The position numbers and the translations under genes were made by a program. From Ipomoea triloba (lineage: Eukaryota; Streptophyta; Magnoliopsida; Solanales; Convolvulaceae): a DNA stretch of 64,000 bases. Of this stretch, positions 23,706 through 36,715 are shown piece after piece. Location: the NCBI RefSeq assembly GCF_003576645.1, contig NC_044916.1, positions 29,236,615 to 29,300,614 of the forward strand. The letters run 5' to 3'. How positions within the stretch are numbered: position 1 is the stretch's first letter; every line of letters starts with the position of its first letter. The notes beneath the pieces are model-generated. The model made no database searches, was not told the DNA's origin, and saw only the letters and a program-made list of their open reading frames with translations.

Positions 23706-25693
23706 GACCAAATTGTCATCGTGTTTTTTTAATCCGTGTTCAATCTGGACGATCTTTTTTAGCGAGATCAACGACTATCATTCAACCCTATCTTTTACAT
23801 GGGCACAGAAAACCCCTTTATATATATATGTGTGTGTGTACACGCACATACACACAATGGAGTGGAATGGGATGGGATGGGGGAGGGGGGCAACCACCTC
23901 CATACCCCCTCTAGATTTGCCCTTGAGCCTAGGAGTTGATGTCTTCACGTTATGCACATATATGCATGTATGTATATGTATACAAAACAATGTATTTTGT
24001 AAGTATAAACTAACTAAACTAGTCATTATTATATATAAAAAATGTATGTAACTTCACAAAGATATTTTTTGTGGGTTAGACCACAAAGATATTTAGATAT
24101 TAATTAGCACATTGTCATATCCAGTTGGTTAATTACAAGGTTGCGCTGCAGTAGTATTAGTAATAGCTGCACTTAGTGGAGCACCACAAAGCAATTGGCC
24201 GGCATTTATTCCTCAACTATAAAGGATAGGTTTGTTGGAATGTCTTCATCATCATATCATTCCAACCAACACATTGAGAACCAAGTAAAGATGTCTAAAT
24301 TTTGCCACTTATAAAATCTTTAAATAAATAACATTGCTAACGTGACAAAGATTATTTATTATAGATTAGTGACTCGTTGTAATTCCATTACAATCAAGCA
24401 TAGCTTAAGTGGTTGTCCAATCCAAGATAAATTAAAGTTCTTTTTTTTTTTTGAAAACAAATTAAAGTTAATTGTATGCTTCAATTCATTGACCTTCATA
24501 TCATGTTTGAATCCTATCATAAGGGGCTTTAACAGTTGAACTGGAGCGTATGATTTGATTTACTACTCCACCAGAACTCGATCTAGAGTAAAGATAAAAA
24601 GCGGGTTTTAGAGTTGTGGTGCAAACATTTACAAATGCTTACTAATGTTGCACATACTGCTGGACTAGCTCGATCGGTTCGACTGAGTCTCTTGTGTACA
24701 AGATGTACAAGCAGGCCAAGGGTTCCGGGGACTTAGAATTAATACGCCTTTTGGATATTTATATATACATGACTAGAATGTGAGATTGTAAATGTAGATA
24801 TCAAAGCTTTAGCTGTTGTTCAAAAAAAAAAAAGCTTTAGCTGTTAATCAGACACTGAGGAACAATCTTTATACTATTTGCTCTGACAATTGAGAACAGG
24901 AATATTTTGAAGCAACCATTTTCCTTGTACTCATGTGACTTGTGACTTTGCTTCTGCTCTCTTGTACTGTACTACTGTAACAGTTATGGAGAAATGCATG
25001 CAGTTTTGGTTTGAATAGTTGCATTGAAAATAAACCCCCCGGGGGTAAATGTTGGAAGAAGATAAAAAAAAATAAAAAATTAAAGGAAGGGATGGAGGCC
25101 AGGCCCTGAAATCTATCCATCTGGCAATATAATGAAAGAAATAGAAGAAGAAGAAGAATATGTAAAAACAGGAAATATATAATAAAAGCATTTATATTGA
25201 GACCGCAATTGGGTGAGGGGAATGAATAATGGGGATTTAAAGGAAAAATATTCCCCATTTCTCAGAGTCCTTGACATTCATGTCACCGGCAATAACTTCC
25301 CTATTTCCAGCTCTCTCTTTCAATTCTTTTGTCTTTCTCTCTCACCCAAACCTTCCCATGATTCAATTCACGTAATTATCTATCTATCTATCTTGTTTAT
25401 TTCGTTCTTGTTTTTGTTTTGTGCGTATGATTTCTTGTTGTTTCCCACATGGAGTTTTTTTGCATTTTAAGGAACTTCCTTCATGTGATTGGCGGCCACA
25501 TTGTCGGAACCATAATTTTTTATTAAAAAAGAAAAGCTTGTGATTGAAGACATGATTGCAGAAATCATTGAAAAATGTTTTGTGTGTCTGATTATTGATT
25601 GTTATTGTTTTGAAGAGTGCAGGCAATTTCCGAGAGAATCTAAGGCTTAAGTTGAAGCTTGAGAATTGAGGGCCACAATATTCATCCAGTGGC
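23706..25693. other. Upstream region of the first SFH gene
   Basis: No gene is seen. The right part (about 25230-25690) has CT-rich stretches typical of a plant 5' leader, preceded by 'atataataaaag' at about 25177 as a possible TATA box. A leader intron is possible. Confidence 0.4.
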
Positions 25694-28600
25694 ATGTCAG
25701 GACCTGTTGAACGGCCATCCAAGCCAAGTAACCAACAATTTTTCTTTCTATTTCTATTTGGTTTAATTAGATTGTTGAGCATATAATATTACCAGCTTAG
25801 AGTTTTAGTTGAGATGGAGCACATTGCATGTTTCAATTTGGTACCAGAGCCAATTCCGATGGGGCATGTTGAACATATAATATATCATATGGGTTTTGAT
25901 TGATGGATGGGACTTGGGAGAATAAGATCGAAGAGATTGATTGATTTGTGTGGTTACGTTGCAGATATGGAAAAGGAAAAGATGGAGTTAGAAAGTTCAG
26001 AAGAGAAACAGACAAGGCTGGGGTCAATCAAGAAGAAGGCCATTCATGCTTCCCACAAGTTCAAGCATTCATTTGCCAAAAAGGGGAGGAGAAACAGCAG
26101 AGTGATATCAGTTGTGTTGGAGGACGAACACGATGCCCAGGAAGTCAAGGCAGTTGATGCCTTTCGTCAAGCCCTTATTCTCGACGAATTGCTCCCTGCA
26201 AAACACGACGATTATCATATGATGCTAAGGTTACTTATATATATCATCTTCTTTCACATTACATTAGCCTCAATGTTCTTCATTTTAATCATATGATATA
26301 TCCAGGTTTTTGAGGGCTAGGAAATTCGACATTGAGAAAACCAAGCAGATGTGGACTGATATGCTCAAGTGGAGGAAGGATTTTGGTGCTGACACAATAG
26401 AAGAGGTTTCTATTTCTATTTCTATTTCTTTCTTTTGAATGTATACTTGATAACTAAATGAATTGAAGCATGTGTTCCATCTCAACTAAAAGTCTAAGCT
26501 GATATATAGTTGGATTACTCAACCAAATTGCACACTCTTTTTTTTTTTTTTGGTTTAGGATTTTGATTTCAAGGAGAAGGATGAAGTGCTTCAATACTAT
26601 CCTCAAGGGCATCATGGGGTTGACAAGGATGGAAGGCCGGTGTACATTGAGAGGCTCGGCCAAGTCGATGCTGCAAAGATCCTGCAAGTCACAACGATGG
26701 AGCGCTATCTCAAATACCACATCATGGAGTTCGAGAGGACCAACAATGACAAAATGCCAGCTTGTTCTATCGCGGCCAAAAGGCATATTGATCAGAGCAC
26801 AACTATTCTCGATGTGCAAGGAGTGGTATGTTTAATGTAATTAATTATATTGCAACTTGAAAATTTCCTTAGTGAAAATCGACGTTCTAGTTTGATTGCC
26901 TGCCTATAATGCTTCATTCAGGGATTGAAGAACCTCACCAAGTCAGCAAGGGAACTAATCCAGGCCATTCAGAAGATTGATGGTGACAATTACCCTGAGG
27001 TATACATATACATACTCGGCTTCCTTAATGTTTGTTGAGTCTATAAGGTTTCTGGATCTCCTATCCTATGTTTACTATAATGTTCTGTTTTGGTGTGTAG
27101 ACTTTGTGCCGTATGTTCATCATCAATGCTGGATCTGGATTTAGGCTTCTGTGGAATACCATCAAGTCATTCCTTGACCCCAAGACCACTGCTAAGATTA
27201 ATGTAAGCTCATATAATCTGCATTTCCCAGACAAAGTTTGTTTTTTGAGCTCATTTTCTTGGACAGAGGCCTAAAGGGTCAAGTCCAACACCAGGTGACT
27301 AGGGAATTGTTGGGCGGAGACCCTATCTTTAAAGGGTCAAGTCCAATACTCTGCCTTTTGAAAATGTGGCGTTGAGCCGCTGGCTGCTAGACAGGTATAA
27401 ATAAATAAAGTTGCGAGCTTTTGACGTAGTGGTAAGCGCTTGATCCTAACAAGTGGTATCAAAGCATAAGTGTTGGGGGAATTGTTGGGTGGAGGCTTGA
27501 AGGGCCAAGTCTAGCACAAGTCGTTAGGGGATTGTTGAGTGGAAGCCCTTAAAGGGCCAAGTTCAGCACCTTAACTTTCGAAAATGTACCAGAGCACAAG
27601 TACTGTTACAAGCTATCGCTTTTGACGTAGTGATTAGTGGTTGATCTTAAGTCTTAACACATTTAATTGAATCTTTCATTCTTTCTTAAGGTTCTTGGCA
27701 ACAAGTACCAGAGCAAACTGCTAGAAATCATTGATGCCAGGCAAGTTAAACTACTTGTAACATTCTGTTCCTTTGTGAAATTCGAGCAGGTTTCATAAAA
27801 CTGTTTGTATGAATTTATTCTGTGTATAATCAGTGAATTGCCAGACTTCTTGGGGGGCACCTGCACTTGTGCAGATAAGGGAGGATGTATGAGATCTGAT
27901 AAGGGCCCATGGAATGACCCAGAAATCATGAAGGTACCATATACATATAGAGTCTCGTTTTGTAACGAAATGCAGTTGGTTTGAACTGAAGGATGTGTTC
28001 TGTCTCAACTGAAAAAGTTAAGCTAAGCTGACAGTGAGACTGCACATTTACGTTTTACATATTATACGCTCAACAGTTTGGACTTTCAGATGGTTCGTAA
28101 TGGCGAGCACATGTGCTCACACAAGGTGCTCGTTCAAGCTGACGAGAAAACAATCTCGGAGGATGAGTGTACACATCCGAAGAAAAGTGTTTCGTTCCAG
28201 TTGGACAATCCCATCAAGCTTTCTACGGTTCGGGAGGAAGTAAGTTGTTGCTTCTATGTTGCTGTGTTGAAGCCACAGGAACTGGAAATGATGAGTAGAG
28301 CTTTTCGTATTTCGATCTTTTGTGGAGTATATATATATATATATATATATAATTTACTTAATTGTTTAACTGATTTGTGTGAAATTGGGAAGCAGATGAG
28401 CCAGCCTGATAAGGCACAGGGCAAGGCTCTTGATGCAGATTGGCCTAAGGCAGAAATGTTGGCAAAAGACTGCAACTTTGCTGGTGCAGAAGGTATATAC
28501 AAAGTATTAATTGGCTTAAAGTGCTGTCAAGATTTGTTAGAATGACTTTTTTTTTTTTTTTTTTGTTTTTGGCACCATTAGGTTGTTACCCTGCCCATGA

Positions 28601-29116
28601 TCCTAGCAAGGTCCAAGAAAGAACGAGCACGAATTTTTTCTCGGGAGTGTTGGCCTTGGTGATGAGCATTGTCACGATGGTTCGAATGACACGAAACCTG
28701 CCAAGGCAGCTGATGACAGACGCGGCCATGTCCATGTACTCGAGCCCGAAGAGTCAGCTGCCCGAGCCTGCCATCTCTGCGTCGGAGTACATGGCCATGA
28801 TGAAGCGGCTGAGTGACCTCGAGGAGAAGGTGGTTGTTCTTAGCAAGAAGATGCCCGCCCTACCACCCGAGAAGGAGGAAATGCTCAACAATGCATTAAG
28901 CCGCGTTGATTGCTTGGAGCAAGAGCTTTCTGCAACCCGAAAGGTACTGTCTATGTTTTTGTTCATTGGTGACGCGATGATTATTAGTGATTAACCTGTC
29001 GTTTTTCATGTTTGAAGGCTCTGGAGGATGCTCTTGACCATCAAAAAGAGCTTATGGCGTACGTTGAGAAGAAGAAGAAGAAGAAAAGGAAGTTCTTTGG
29101 TTGCAGCAGGCTCTAA
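25694..29116 (+). CDS. SFH: Sec14-nodulin domain phosphatidylinositol/phosphatidylcholine transfer protein (SFH), copy A
   Basis: Lipid-transfer protein that binds PtdIns and PtdCho and primes phosphoinositide synthesis at membranes. Twelve exons: 25694-25727, 25965-26229, 26306-26405, 26559-26825, 26922-26999, 27101-27202, 27691-27740, 27834-27933, 28090-28239, 28396-28492, 28582-28943, 29018-29116; phases close to 567 aa. CRAL-TRIO N (with RFLRARKFD) is at about 90-140 and the Sec14 lobe at about 150-310. QSTTILD, NYPE and TTAKI match yeast Sec14 S173/T175, E207 and T236/K239. A hydrophobic stretch lies near 425-440, a coiled coil near 480-550, and the tail is [15 protein letters not shown]. 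The intron after 27740 is GC-AG (AG|GCAAGT). Compared with copy B, the exon 9/10 and last introns are absent. Not intact-length proof of function, but no lesion is seen. Confidence 0.95.
27235..27665. repeat. Degenerate repeats inside intron 6 of SFH copy A
   Basis: Phrases 'aaagggtcaagtcca', 'ggggaattgttggg', 'cttttgacgtagtg' and 'gagcacaagt' each recur two to four times with changes. 'gacgtagtggtaagcgcttg' resembles a tRNA A-box region, so this may be an amplified SINE-like insertion. It explains why this intron is much longer than the one in copy B. Confidence 0.55.
28326..28350. repeat. (TA)n microsatellite in intron 9 of SFH copy A
   Basis: About 12 TA units between exons 9 and 10. Confidence 0.9.
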
Positions 29117-29175
29117 AGGATGCTCTTAACCATCAAAAACAGAAGAAAAGGAAGAAGAGGTTCTTTGCATTCTGA
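29110..29175 (+). CDS. Alternative duplicated terminal exon of SFH copy A
   Basis: Immediately overlapping the annotated stop is a second version of the last exon. Acceptor 'ttgcagcag' (AG at 29108-29109) is followed by GCTCTAAAGGATGCTCTTAA, which parallels GCTCTGGAGGATGCTCTTGA at 29018. In frame with exon 11 it encodes [21 protein letters not shown] and a TGA at 29173-29175. Splicing 28943 to 29110 would swap the C-terminal tail for another polybasic one. Whether it is used is inference. Confidence 0.5.
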   Translation, partial: ALKDALNHQKQKKRKKRFFAF

Positions 29176-29917
29176 TTTCTGAAATATGAATCCTCCAGGG
29201 AAACTGAAACATCTAGACATTATGTATATAGGAAGCAGATGACTCCTTGCTCTCTCTCAGCCCCAGCAACAACATTATTCTATTGATCAACTTCGTCGAT
29301 TTTTTTTAACCAAGAACCACCTTAATAACGCGTTATGGGCTGTTCCTCGGACACTGTTGTTGTATCATGTATGTAGCTTTGGTTTGGTTTGAAGCAGTGC
29401 TGGTTTTACATGGATCAAATATGCTGTTTGTGACATTAACATTTACCAGCCACTGCTTTTGACCATGAATTCATTCTTGGATGGTTTATTACATATATAT
29501 GAGATTCGTCTTCTGTGTGCAAATGATATTTTGTATAAATAACATACATTCTGTAATTAGTTTTATTTTGATTTTCCATGTTGAAACCAAACCCCCCTAA
29601 ACGACAAGAACATGAAACTCACAATCCAATCAGTTGAGACATGGCGATAGATAAAGACTGGTGTGGTGATGTGAAAAACAGTGTTGCACAAAACTTGCAT
29701 GCATTTTAAAGAACCCAACAAATATCTGTCTTCAGTACAATTTTCTTTTTCCTTGTTTTGTTTTGCACTAGTGTTTTGATTCCATAAACGAAAGGTGCAC
29801 ACTACTGATGCAAAATCCTCGGGCATCCAGGATGGTTCACGGAACATTTACGTATGAAAAAAAGATGAATCTCAATCGAGCTGAGCTCGCATGATGGAAT
29901 CTCCACAACCGAGGATC
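29117..29917. other. Convergent 3' spacer between the two SFH genes
   Basis: About 800 bp shared by the two converging 3' UTRs. No further ORF is convincing. Overlapping 3' ends could give natural antisense transcripts. Confidence 0.6.
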
Positions 29918-32900
29918 TTACAACATGCAGAACTTCTTTTTCTGCACAAGGAAAATAAATATGTCAAAACTACAGTATAGACAATTCAAGAACAATCTCG
30001 TGTCCACGATATGCATTGTCTACATCTGTGCACCCTTCGAGGAAATAAATGAATAAAGCACCGAAAAAAGTTATAGGGGAATGATCAACATACGCGGAAC
30101 TTGGCTTCTTCTTGTCTGTCAATGTATGCAAGAAGTTCCTCTTGCCTCATCAAAGCTTCATGCAGAGCCTGATCAAAACAAAAAGTATCTTATTACTTCA
30201 AATATAAGATTGACTGGTTGACAGCAAATATTTCAGGGAGGGGGGGGCAAAGGAAAAGTTAATCCATAGAGTAGTGGACGTAGAATAGAAGTTATTCAAA
30301 AGTTTGGAAGAGACATAAAGATGATCCCTTAATATCACAATTGAGATGAGATGCCACGTGCACCAACTGTTTACCTTCTTGGTTGCAATTAACTCTGCTT
30401 CTAGGGCATCCACTCGGCAAACAGCAGCATTTAACAATTCCTCTTTTTCGTAAGGCATCTCTGATGGCTTTTCTTGAAGTGTGTTGACTCTCTCTTCAAG
30501 TTCACCCAACCTCTTCAGTACAGTGGAGAGTAGTTCAGTTTCTGTAAAGGTTGGTGTTGGTGAAGGGGGCCGAAACTCTTCATTTGGAATTGTGTTAGAA
30601 GCATCAGCTTGGCGTGGCACAGAGGATGCATCACGAAGTTTTTTGGTTGTGCGAAATGCAAATGAATGCAAAAGCATGAAGACAGTTGTGAAGAACGCCA
30701 ATAGAGCACCTAATATCCGAGCAGAAAGTCCTTCTGGACTCTTTGGAGAATTTGGTGGTGGAAGCATCCCTGAGTTGGGGAAAATTACCAAAACCATTAC
30801 AAAAATATAAAATAACAGTATAAGCAGTATGTTGTATATTCAAACCTTTAGGAGGGCAGGGCTTTTGAAAAGGTTCTTGCTTCTTCCATCCAGAATCAAC
30901 AGCCTTGTCAACCATGGGAACATATTCATCATATGCTGAAAAGTTGTTAGGATAGCTTGTTGTCCCCCCAATGGTCTTTGCCTGTTTCTTAACATAAGTA
31001 CAATAACAAGACATAAAGGAATTATCAGATGAGGCAAAGTAAGAAACATACATTCTACTCACTCAAAGGACATAATAGAATAATACCTCTTCACGAACAG
31101 GAGTTAGGCGAAGATGTGAATAACTCCGTGTAGCTTTTGGTGAAGCAATGTCTTCAGCCTCGGACCCCGATTCAGCAGTAGATGTGTCACTGAATTTTAC
31201 CTGGTCAGAAATGGGAAACACATGGTAAATCTGACTGAAATCTGATATATGAACCACCATAAATACTAAGAGAATAGGTGCCATACCATTGGGTAGCGAG
31301 GTTTGGCATAAACTACCTTTCCTTCACTGTTTAAAACTTTAACAACCTGTTTGCAACGACGTGCTTCACCAACCATCTGCATCATAAGAAGCAACGTTAT
31401 GTTATCATGACCATAAAAATATAAATGGGGAATGAAGAAAGCTTTCAACACAATTGTGAAACCTTCAGTATCTGTGGATTCTTCCATGGCCCTTTATCAG
31501 ATCGAAGGCACCCTCCCTGATCTGCACACGTGCATGTTCCACCCAGAAACTCCGGCAGCTCACTATGAAACAGTTTGGCAAATTAATACTATCTTTGAGG
31601 AGAATTCAAGAACTGCTTCACTGAAAGCAAGAAGCAAAAACAATTAAAGCTATATTTGAAGTAGAAAAGAACTGATCAGATTTACCTAGCATCTATTAAT
31701 TCAAGCAGCTTGTTCTGGTACTTGTTACCAAGAACCTGAAAAGGGAGAAAAGATAACATACATTATAAAACCAAATTAATATAGAACTTTTCCAGTGTCG
31801 AACAACAACACTGCAAAAATATCGATCAACATACATGAATCTTTGAAGTAGTCTTGGGATCCAGAAAGCTCTTTACAGTATTCCATAGCATCCTAAATCC
31901 AGGACCAGCATTGATAATAAACATTTGATGGAGTGTCTGCCAAGGACAAACAAAATCATTATGGTACCCAAAATTATTAGAGCCTGATATTACTAGCCAA
32001 TTAAGGAATAGGGACATACTTCAGGATAATTGTCCCCATCAATCTTCTGAAGACGCATGATGAGCTCTCTTGCGCTCTTAGTAAAGTTTTTAAACCCCTG
32101 CAAAATTAACAAGAAAGAATGTAAAAATTTATAACAGAAGGGGAGGGGAACAAAAAATAGAAATATAATGCAAGTATGCAACCTACCACTCCTTGAACAT
32201 CCAAAATTGTTGTGCTTGAATCAATGTGCCTCTTTGCAGCAATTGTGCAAGCAGGAAACTTTATGGCAAAGCACTTCTCAAACTCTCTTACATGATATTT
32301 TACATAACGGTCCATTGTTGTGACTTGCATGAGCTTGTAAGGATCAACTTTCCCTAATCTTTCAATGTATATCGGCCTTCCCTCCTTATCAAGGCCATGG
32401 TATCCATGAGGGTAATAGTTCAAAACTTCATTCAGCTCTTGGAAGTCAAACTCCTGATGAATATCAGTAAAAGATATTCAGACTGAAACTAAGAGTTGAT
32501 GGAAATGCTACTAGTGCGGACTCAAAAAACACACAGGGATAACTACCTGTATGATTCTATCAGCACCGAATTCCTTCCTCCACTGAATCATATCAGCCCA
32601 CATGCTTTTTGCTTTCTCAATGTCAAATTTCCTTGCTTTCAAAAACCTGCAGAAACAAATCAAAATTAGAGAATCACCTCACTGTAGACTGATTGTTTGA
32701 TTCCAAAAAATGTATTTGTACATTTCTGCTCTCCCTTTGCATTGTGTCCTACATTTATAGCCCAGGTCCCAAGTAGCATATCTACTACTTCAGAATTAAT
32801 GCCACTTTGGTCCTTCAACTATATTGACATCCAACAAGTCTGAAATCCCCTCACTTTCACTAAAATTCATCCTTTTCAAATTCATAGTTGAGGACTAAAA

Positions 32901-34223
32901 GTGGAATTAAAAATTTGTACAAGTTTTGTTACTTTTGGCAAGCTGTAATAGATAAACAAGAGCTATTATATGAAGCTGGAATTTACAAAGAAACCAAATT
33001 CCTAGAGGGATTCTAGAAAAGAAAATAAAAATTCAACTACCCAAGAAACAAAGCAATAATGTCTGTAGACTTAAAAGAATATATGTATATATCAAAGAGC
33101 AAGGTACTGGGCAGATCCACTAAGGGAGAAAGACCAATCAAAAGCAACAGACACCAGCACTATAGCACATCAAAGTACAAAACTGTATGCATTTACATAA
33201 GTTAGTTAAAGGGTAATGGCGTATCACCTCAACATCATGTAATAATCATCATGTTGCTGTGGCAGCAATTCATCCAAAATTAGTGTTTGCCTAAATGAAT
33301 CAACTGCCTGTAGTTCCTCAGCATCTCGAATGTCTTCAATTGAGACAGAGCTGACTCGCCCATCACTCTTTCTTCTGCTGCTTTTTTTCTTGAGAGAGTG
33401 CTTGAATTTTGTTGATGCATTCAGTGCTTTCTTTTTCAAAGAACCAATTCTTGTCTTCCTCTCATCCTCTGAGTTCTCAAAATCAGATTTTCTTTCTCTT
33501 CTCTCATCTCTTCTCTCATCACTGCCAGAAGAGCCCTCAAAACCTATCACAAGTAGTAAATCTTATATTTTACCTCTCCAATATTTATTTACAAAAACAT
33601 GTTTGAAGTTCAGTATATTTTCACATCAGCACAGAACCCTAGAGGTAAAAATAAGCATTAATCTTCCATAGGCATGGATATTCATGAACAGAAGAAGTAA
33701 TCAAACAATATCAGATATATCTTTAAACGCATGGGATTCTTACTCTGACTCTGTTGATTTTGTAAATACAATGTTTTCCACTAGTACCCCATTAAGGCAT
33801 TAACCTTCACCCCACCCCATTCCTATGGGGTAAGCTATAGTAATAAATGAGCTCGGCATTTACAAATCATAATTGGTCACGGTCAGCAAAAGTGAAAATA
33901 TAAGAAAAATAAATATCTAGGTCCTATAATTCCCCAGCAGCTATGGAGCATGATTCCCGAGAAAACAATGAATTATCACTGATAGATCCACAATTCCAGA
34001 AGAAATCCATCCACATTCAAGAAAGAACGCCTCAAAACCAAAAATTTCAACACCCCCACCCCATCTACTCGTTCCGAGCTCAACTAACCCTAATTTCAGC
34101 ACAGCAAAATTTTCTCCATCAAATACACCGCACTACCAAGAAATGCAACACGAAATTGGCCCAAAAAAAGATAAGCAAAGTGAACTCACAAGGCCTTGCA
34201 AACCGATCTAGAGGTCCAGACAT
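29918..34223 (-). CDS. SFH: Sec14-nodulin domain phosphatidylinositol/phosphatidylcholine transfer protein (SFH), copy B
   Basis: Paralogue of copy A with the fuller family layout. Fourteen exons on the minus strand: 34223-34190, 33543-33228, 32646-32547, 32453-32187, 32097-32020, 31936-31835, 31735-31686, 31562-31463, 31376-31287, 31200-31087, 30981-30846, 30769-30375, 30168-30094, 29941-29918; 626 aa. Exons 1 and 3-8 have exactly the same lengths as in copy A. The N-terminus is acidic/basic and Ser-rich (SSRRKSDGR). QLIKE positions of the Sec14 pocket are kept: SSTTILD, NYPE, TTSKI. The linker 380-460 ([20 protein letters not shown]) is absent from copy A in this form. A hydrophobic stretch [15 protein letters not shown] (about 475-490) and a nodulin-like coiled coil follow. 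The end is AKFRKKKFCML, a basic and Cys-containing tail that in this family targets plasma-membrane phosphoinositides. Confidence 0.95.
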
Positions 34224-34687
34224 GGCAGCCGCGGATCACGAAAAACGGAGAAGAGAAATCTGTTGAATTAAGGAGTCCAGTCCAAAGAGCATATCACAAT
34301 TCCACAAAGCCTAAACGTAAAACTGGAAGAGAGAAGAAAACAAAACTTGAGGAGAGATTATAAAAAAGGGGCTTAAAGATTCAGGGGAGGTGGAAAAGGC
34401 AACAGGGAGGGAGGGCTAAGAGCTACCTTTGGGAGTATCGATGTTGATCCAACGGCAATAAATGAATCGATCAAAACGCAAAAAAAATAAAAGTAGAAAT
34501 TGATGCGTGAAAAAAGGGTACGCGTGAGAGTAGTGAGAGACTGAAAGAAGAGAAGAGGGTAAAATACGGTGCAAAAAAGCGTAGGTCTCGCCGGACGGAG
34601 TGTCGGCGCATGATAGGGGAGGAGACAATAACATCTTTAGCTGTCCACCGTAGGGCCGTAGGGGGTGTGGATCCCCCATGTGTCTCA

Positions 34688-34825
34688 TTTTTTTTTTTTA
34701 TACTACTGGACTTTGTGACAATGTAGTATTTGTTCATAGCTACTTTCTCAACCTACTGAGGCTTGAACCCACCCTTTTCATGTGAGAGTGTAAACCGGGT
34801 GCCACTAGGTCACTCATTAAACCAT
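34688..34825 (-). mobile_element. tRNA-derived SINE upstream of SFH copy B
   Basis: Poly(T), 'atactactggactttgtgac', 'ctactttctcaacctactga', 'ggcttgaacccaccc' (B-box complement) and 'gtgccactaggtcac' identify a fairly complete copy. It lies about 470 bp upstream of the SFH copy B start codon and could affect its promoter. Confidence 0.8.
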
Positions 34826-36715
34826 GTAAAAACACTTTTATGAAGTGATAACTTTAGGTCAGATAGTCTACCACTTAAATTAGTCATGCGAGACAAGAAA
34901 AAAACACTTTTATTCAAAAGGATAATTGAGTAGATGAGATATTTTTTTGTATTAGAATATCACAAGTTTTACTATTTACACAATAGTGAGTTTTAGTTTG
35001 TGTATCATCGAGTATATTTTTCTCAATATAGGTACTTGTTAGATCTTTGTTAACCTAATTCAAACAAATTAGTTATTGACTATGTATACAAAAATATATT
35101 TTAAAAAACTCTAATTGTTTTTTAGTCTTCCCATTTAAAAATTAACCTTTTTGTAGACTGGAATGAATTAATTAATGAAATGTTATGTGTTTTGTATTTA
35201 ATAAAATATAATATAACGGGGGCAATCTCTAACCGAATTGGTCGGACAGTTGTCTTGGTATCCACAAGATTTAAAGTTTTATTTCTCCTAAAAATTGTAT
35301 GATTTACCTCCTTATAATCTTTTTGTCAGCTATAATTACAAGACGCACTTCGAGTTAGAATTTTGATAGTAAACCATTTGAAAATTTTGTGAAACAAAAA
35401 AAAAAAAAAAAGTCGGAGTTTAATTATAAGCATAAAAAATAAAATTCCAAAGATATAAATACGTAAAACTTTTCAAAGCAAGTGAAATTTTCTGCCGAAA
35501 ATTGCTTTAAGAAAAATCAAATACTTTTTCCAAACTGACCGAATTTTCCTTAGAGCAAAACAAGAAAACCAATTTTTAAAGCAACCTGTGGGATCCAGAT
35601 GGGGAAAAGGAATATGCACGCCGTACTTGGCTTAAAATATCAAACTCTTTAATCTTTAATTTAATCCAGTCAATACTTTGCACAGGAATATGCGTTTTAC
35701 ATAATTAAGAAAAACCGGTCAAATATCGTGTATTATACGATTAAATGAATATGAAAAAGTTAAATTAAAAATAATTTATAAATATAGAAGAAAAAAATGT
35801 GAAAACATAAATATAGAAAAATTAAATAATTGTAAAAATTATTATTGCTACGGTTTACACAAACATAATTTCTGTTCTTATTTATATCTGACCGTTAAAG
35901 AAGTATTTTGATCATAATTTTCACATGATGGAGGGTGGAGGCCATTGCCCATTAGGTAGTTGGTGCATCGTGATTGGGAATCAAATACGGAGTATTTAAC
36001 ACATTCATCGAGAAACCACATTCTATGCGGAATAAATGGAATTTGATTTGGAAATCTAGATATTGCCTCACCTCTTTCAGGAAAATATTATAATCTCAAT
36101 TTTTATTCTCACTTACAAAATCTTGATGTAACCCCTTGCATTTGGGTCCTACATAAAAAACAAAAAAAAATTAGATTATCAGTGCCCGTCACATTAGGAG
36201 TAAAATTTAGGGAGTAAATTTAAAAGTACATGTAGTAGGACTTTAAAAAAAAAAAATTATATAGTGTTTATATAAATATACTTGACAAATTTTAGCATAC
36301 AAATCACCCCAAGTAAGTATTAAGCTACATGAATTCGTTTAAATTTATTATTTGAATCATTTAAGTTAAAACTTGATCTTAATTTATTAAATCTGAGTAT
36401 TTACATAGCCAAACTCAACTAATGTATGAATATTTTAACTCACTTACACTTTTAGTTGTAAGCATTTTTTTTTTTTTACATTTTTCTTTTAGAGGACATT
36501 AGTAACTAGGAAAGTTTAAATTTTTGTAAAAATTTAAAAGATGATAAAGTTATTTTTAAGTCTAGTGAAATAGTTGACTTTAGAAAGTTTAGATAAACTA
36601 TAAATGATTTCTTAAAATCAAAGAAAATAAATATGGCATATTGCCATATTGGGGTATGATTCCTTTTTTCAAGGTAACTAGGGAAATATAAACTTTATTC
36701 AATTACATATTTCAC
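34826..36715. other. Intergenic region
   Basis: AT-rich sequence with several A/T homopolymers. I see no gene or bounded element. Confidence 0.5.

Noticed and set aside
24869..25258. 129-codon minus-strand ORF upstream of SFH copy A
   Set aside because: F/L/Y-rich translation of A-rich DNA antisense to the promoter and leader; no domain.
30198..30797. 199-codon minus-strand ORF
   Set aside because: It is exon 12 of SFH copy B read on into the following intron; the conserved frame ends at the donor after 30375.
33943..34266. 107-codon plus-strand ORF opposite the start of SFH copy B
   Set aside because: Antisense to exon 1 and intron 1, low complexity, no recognisable domain.
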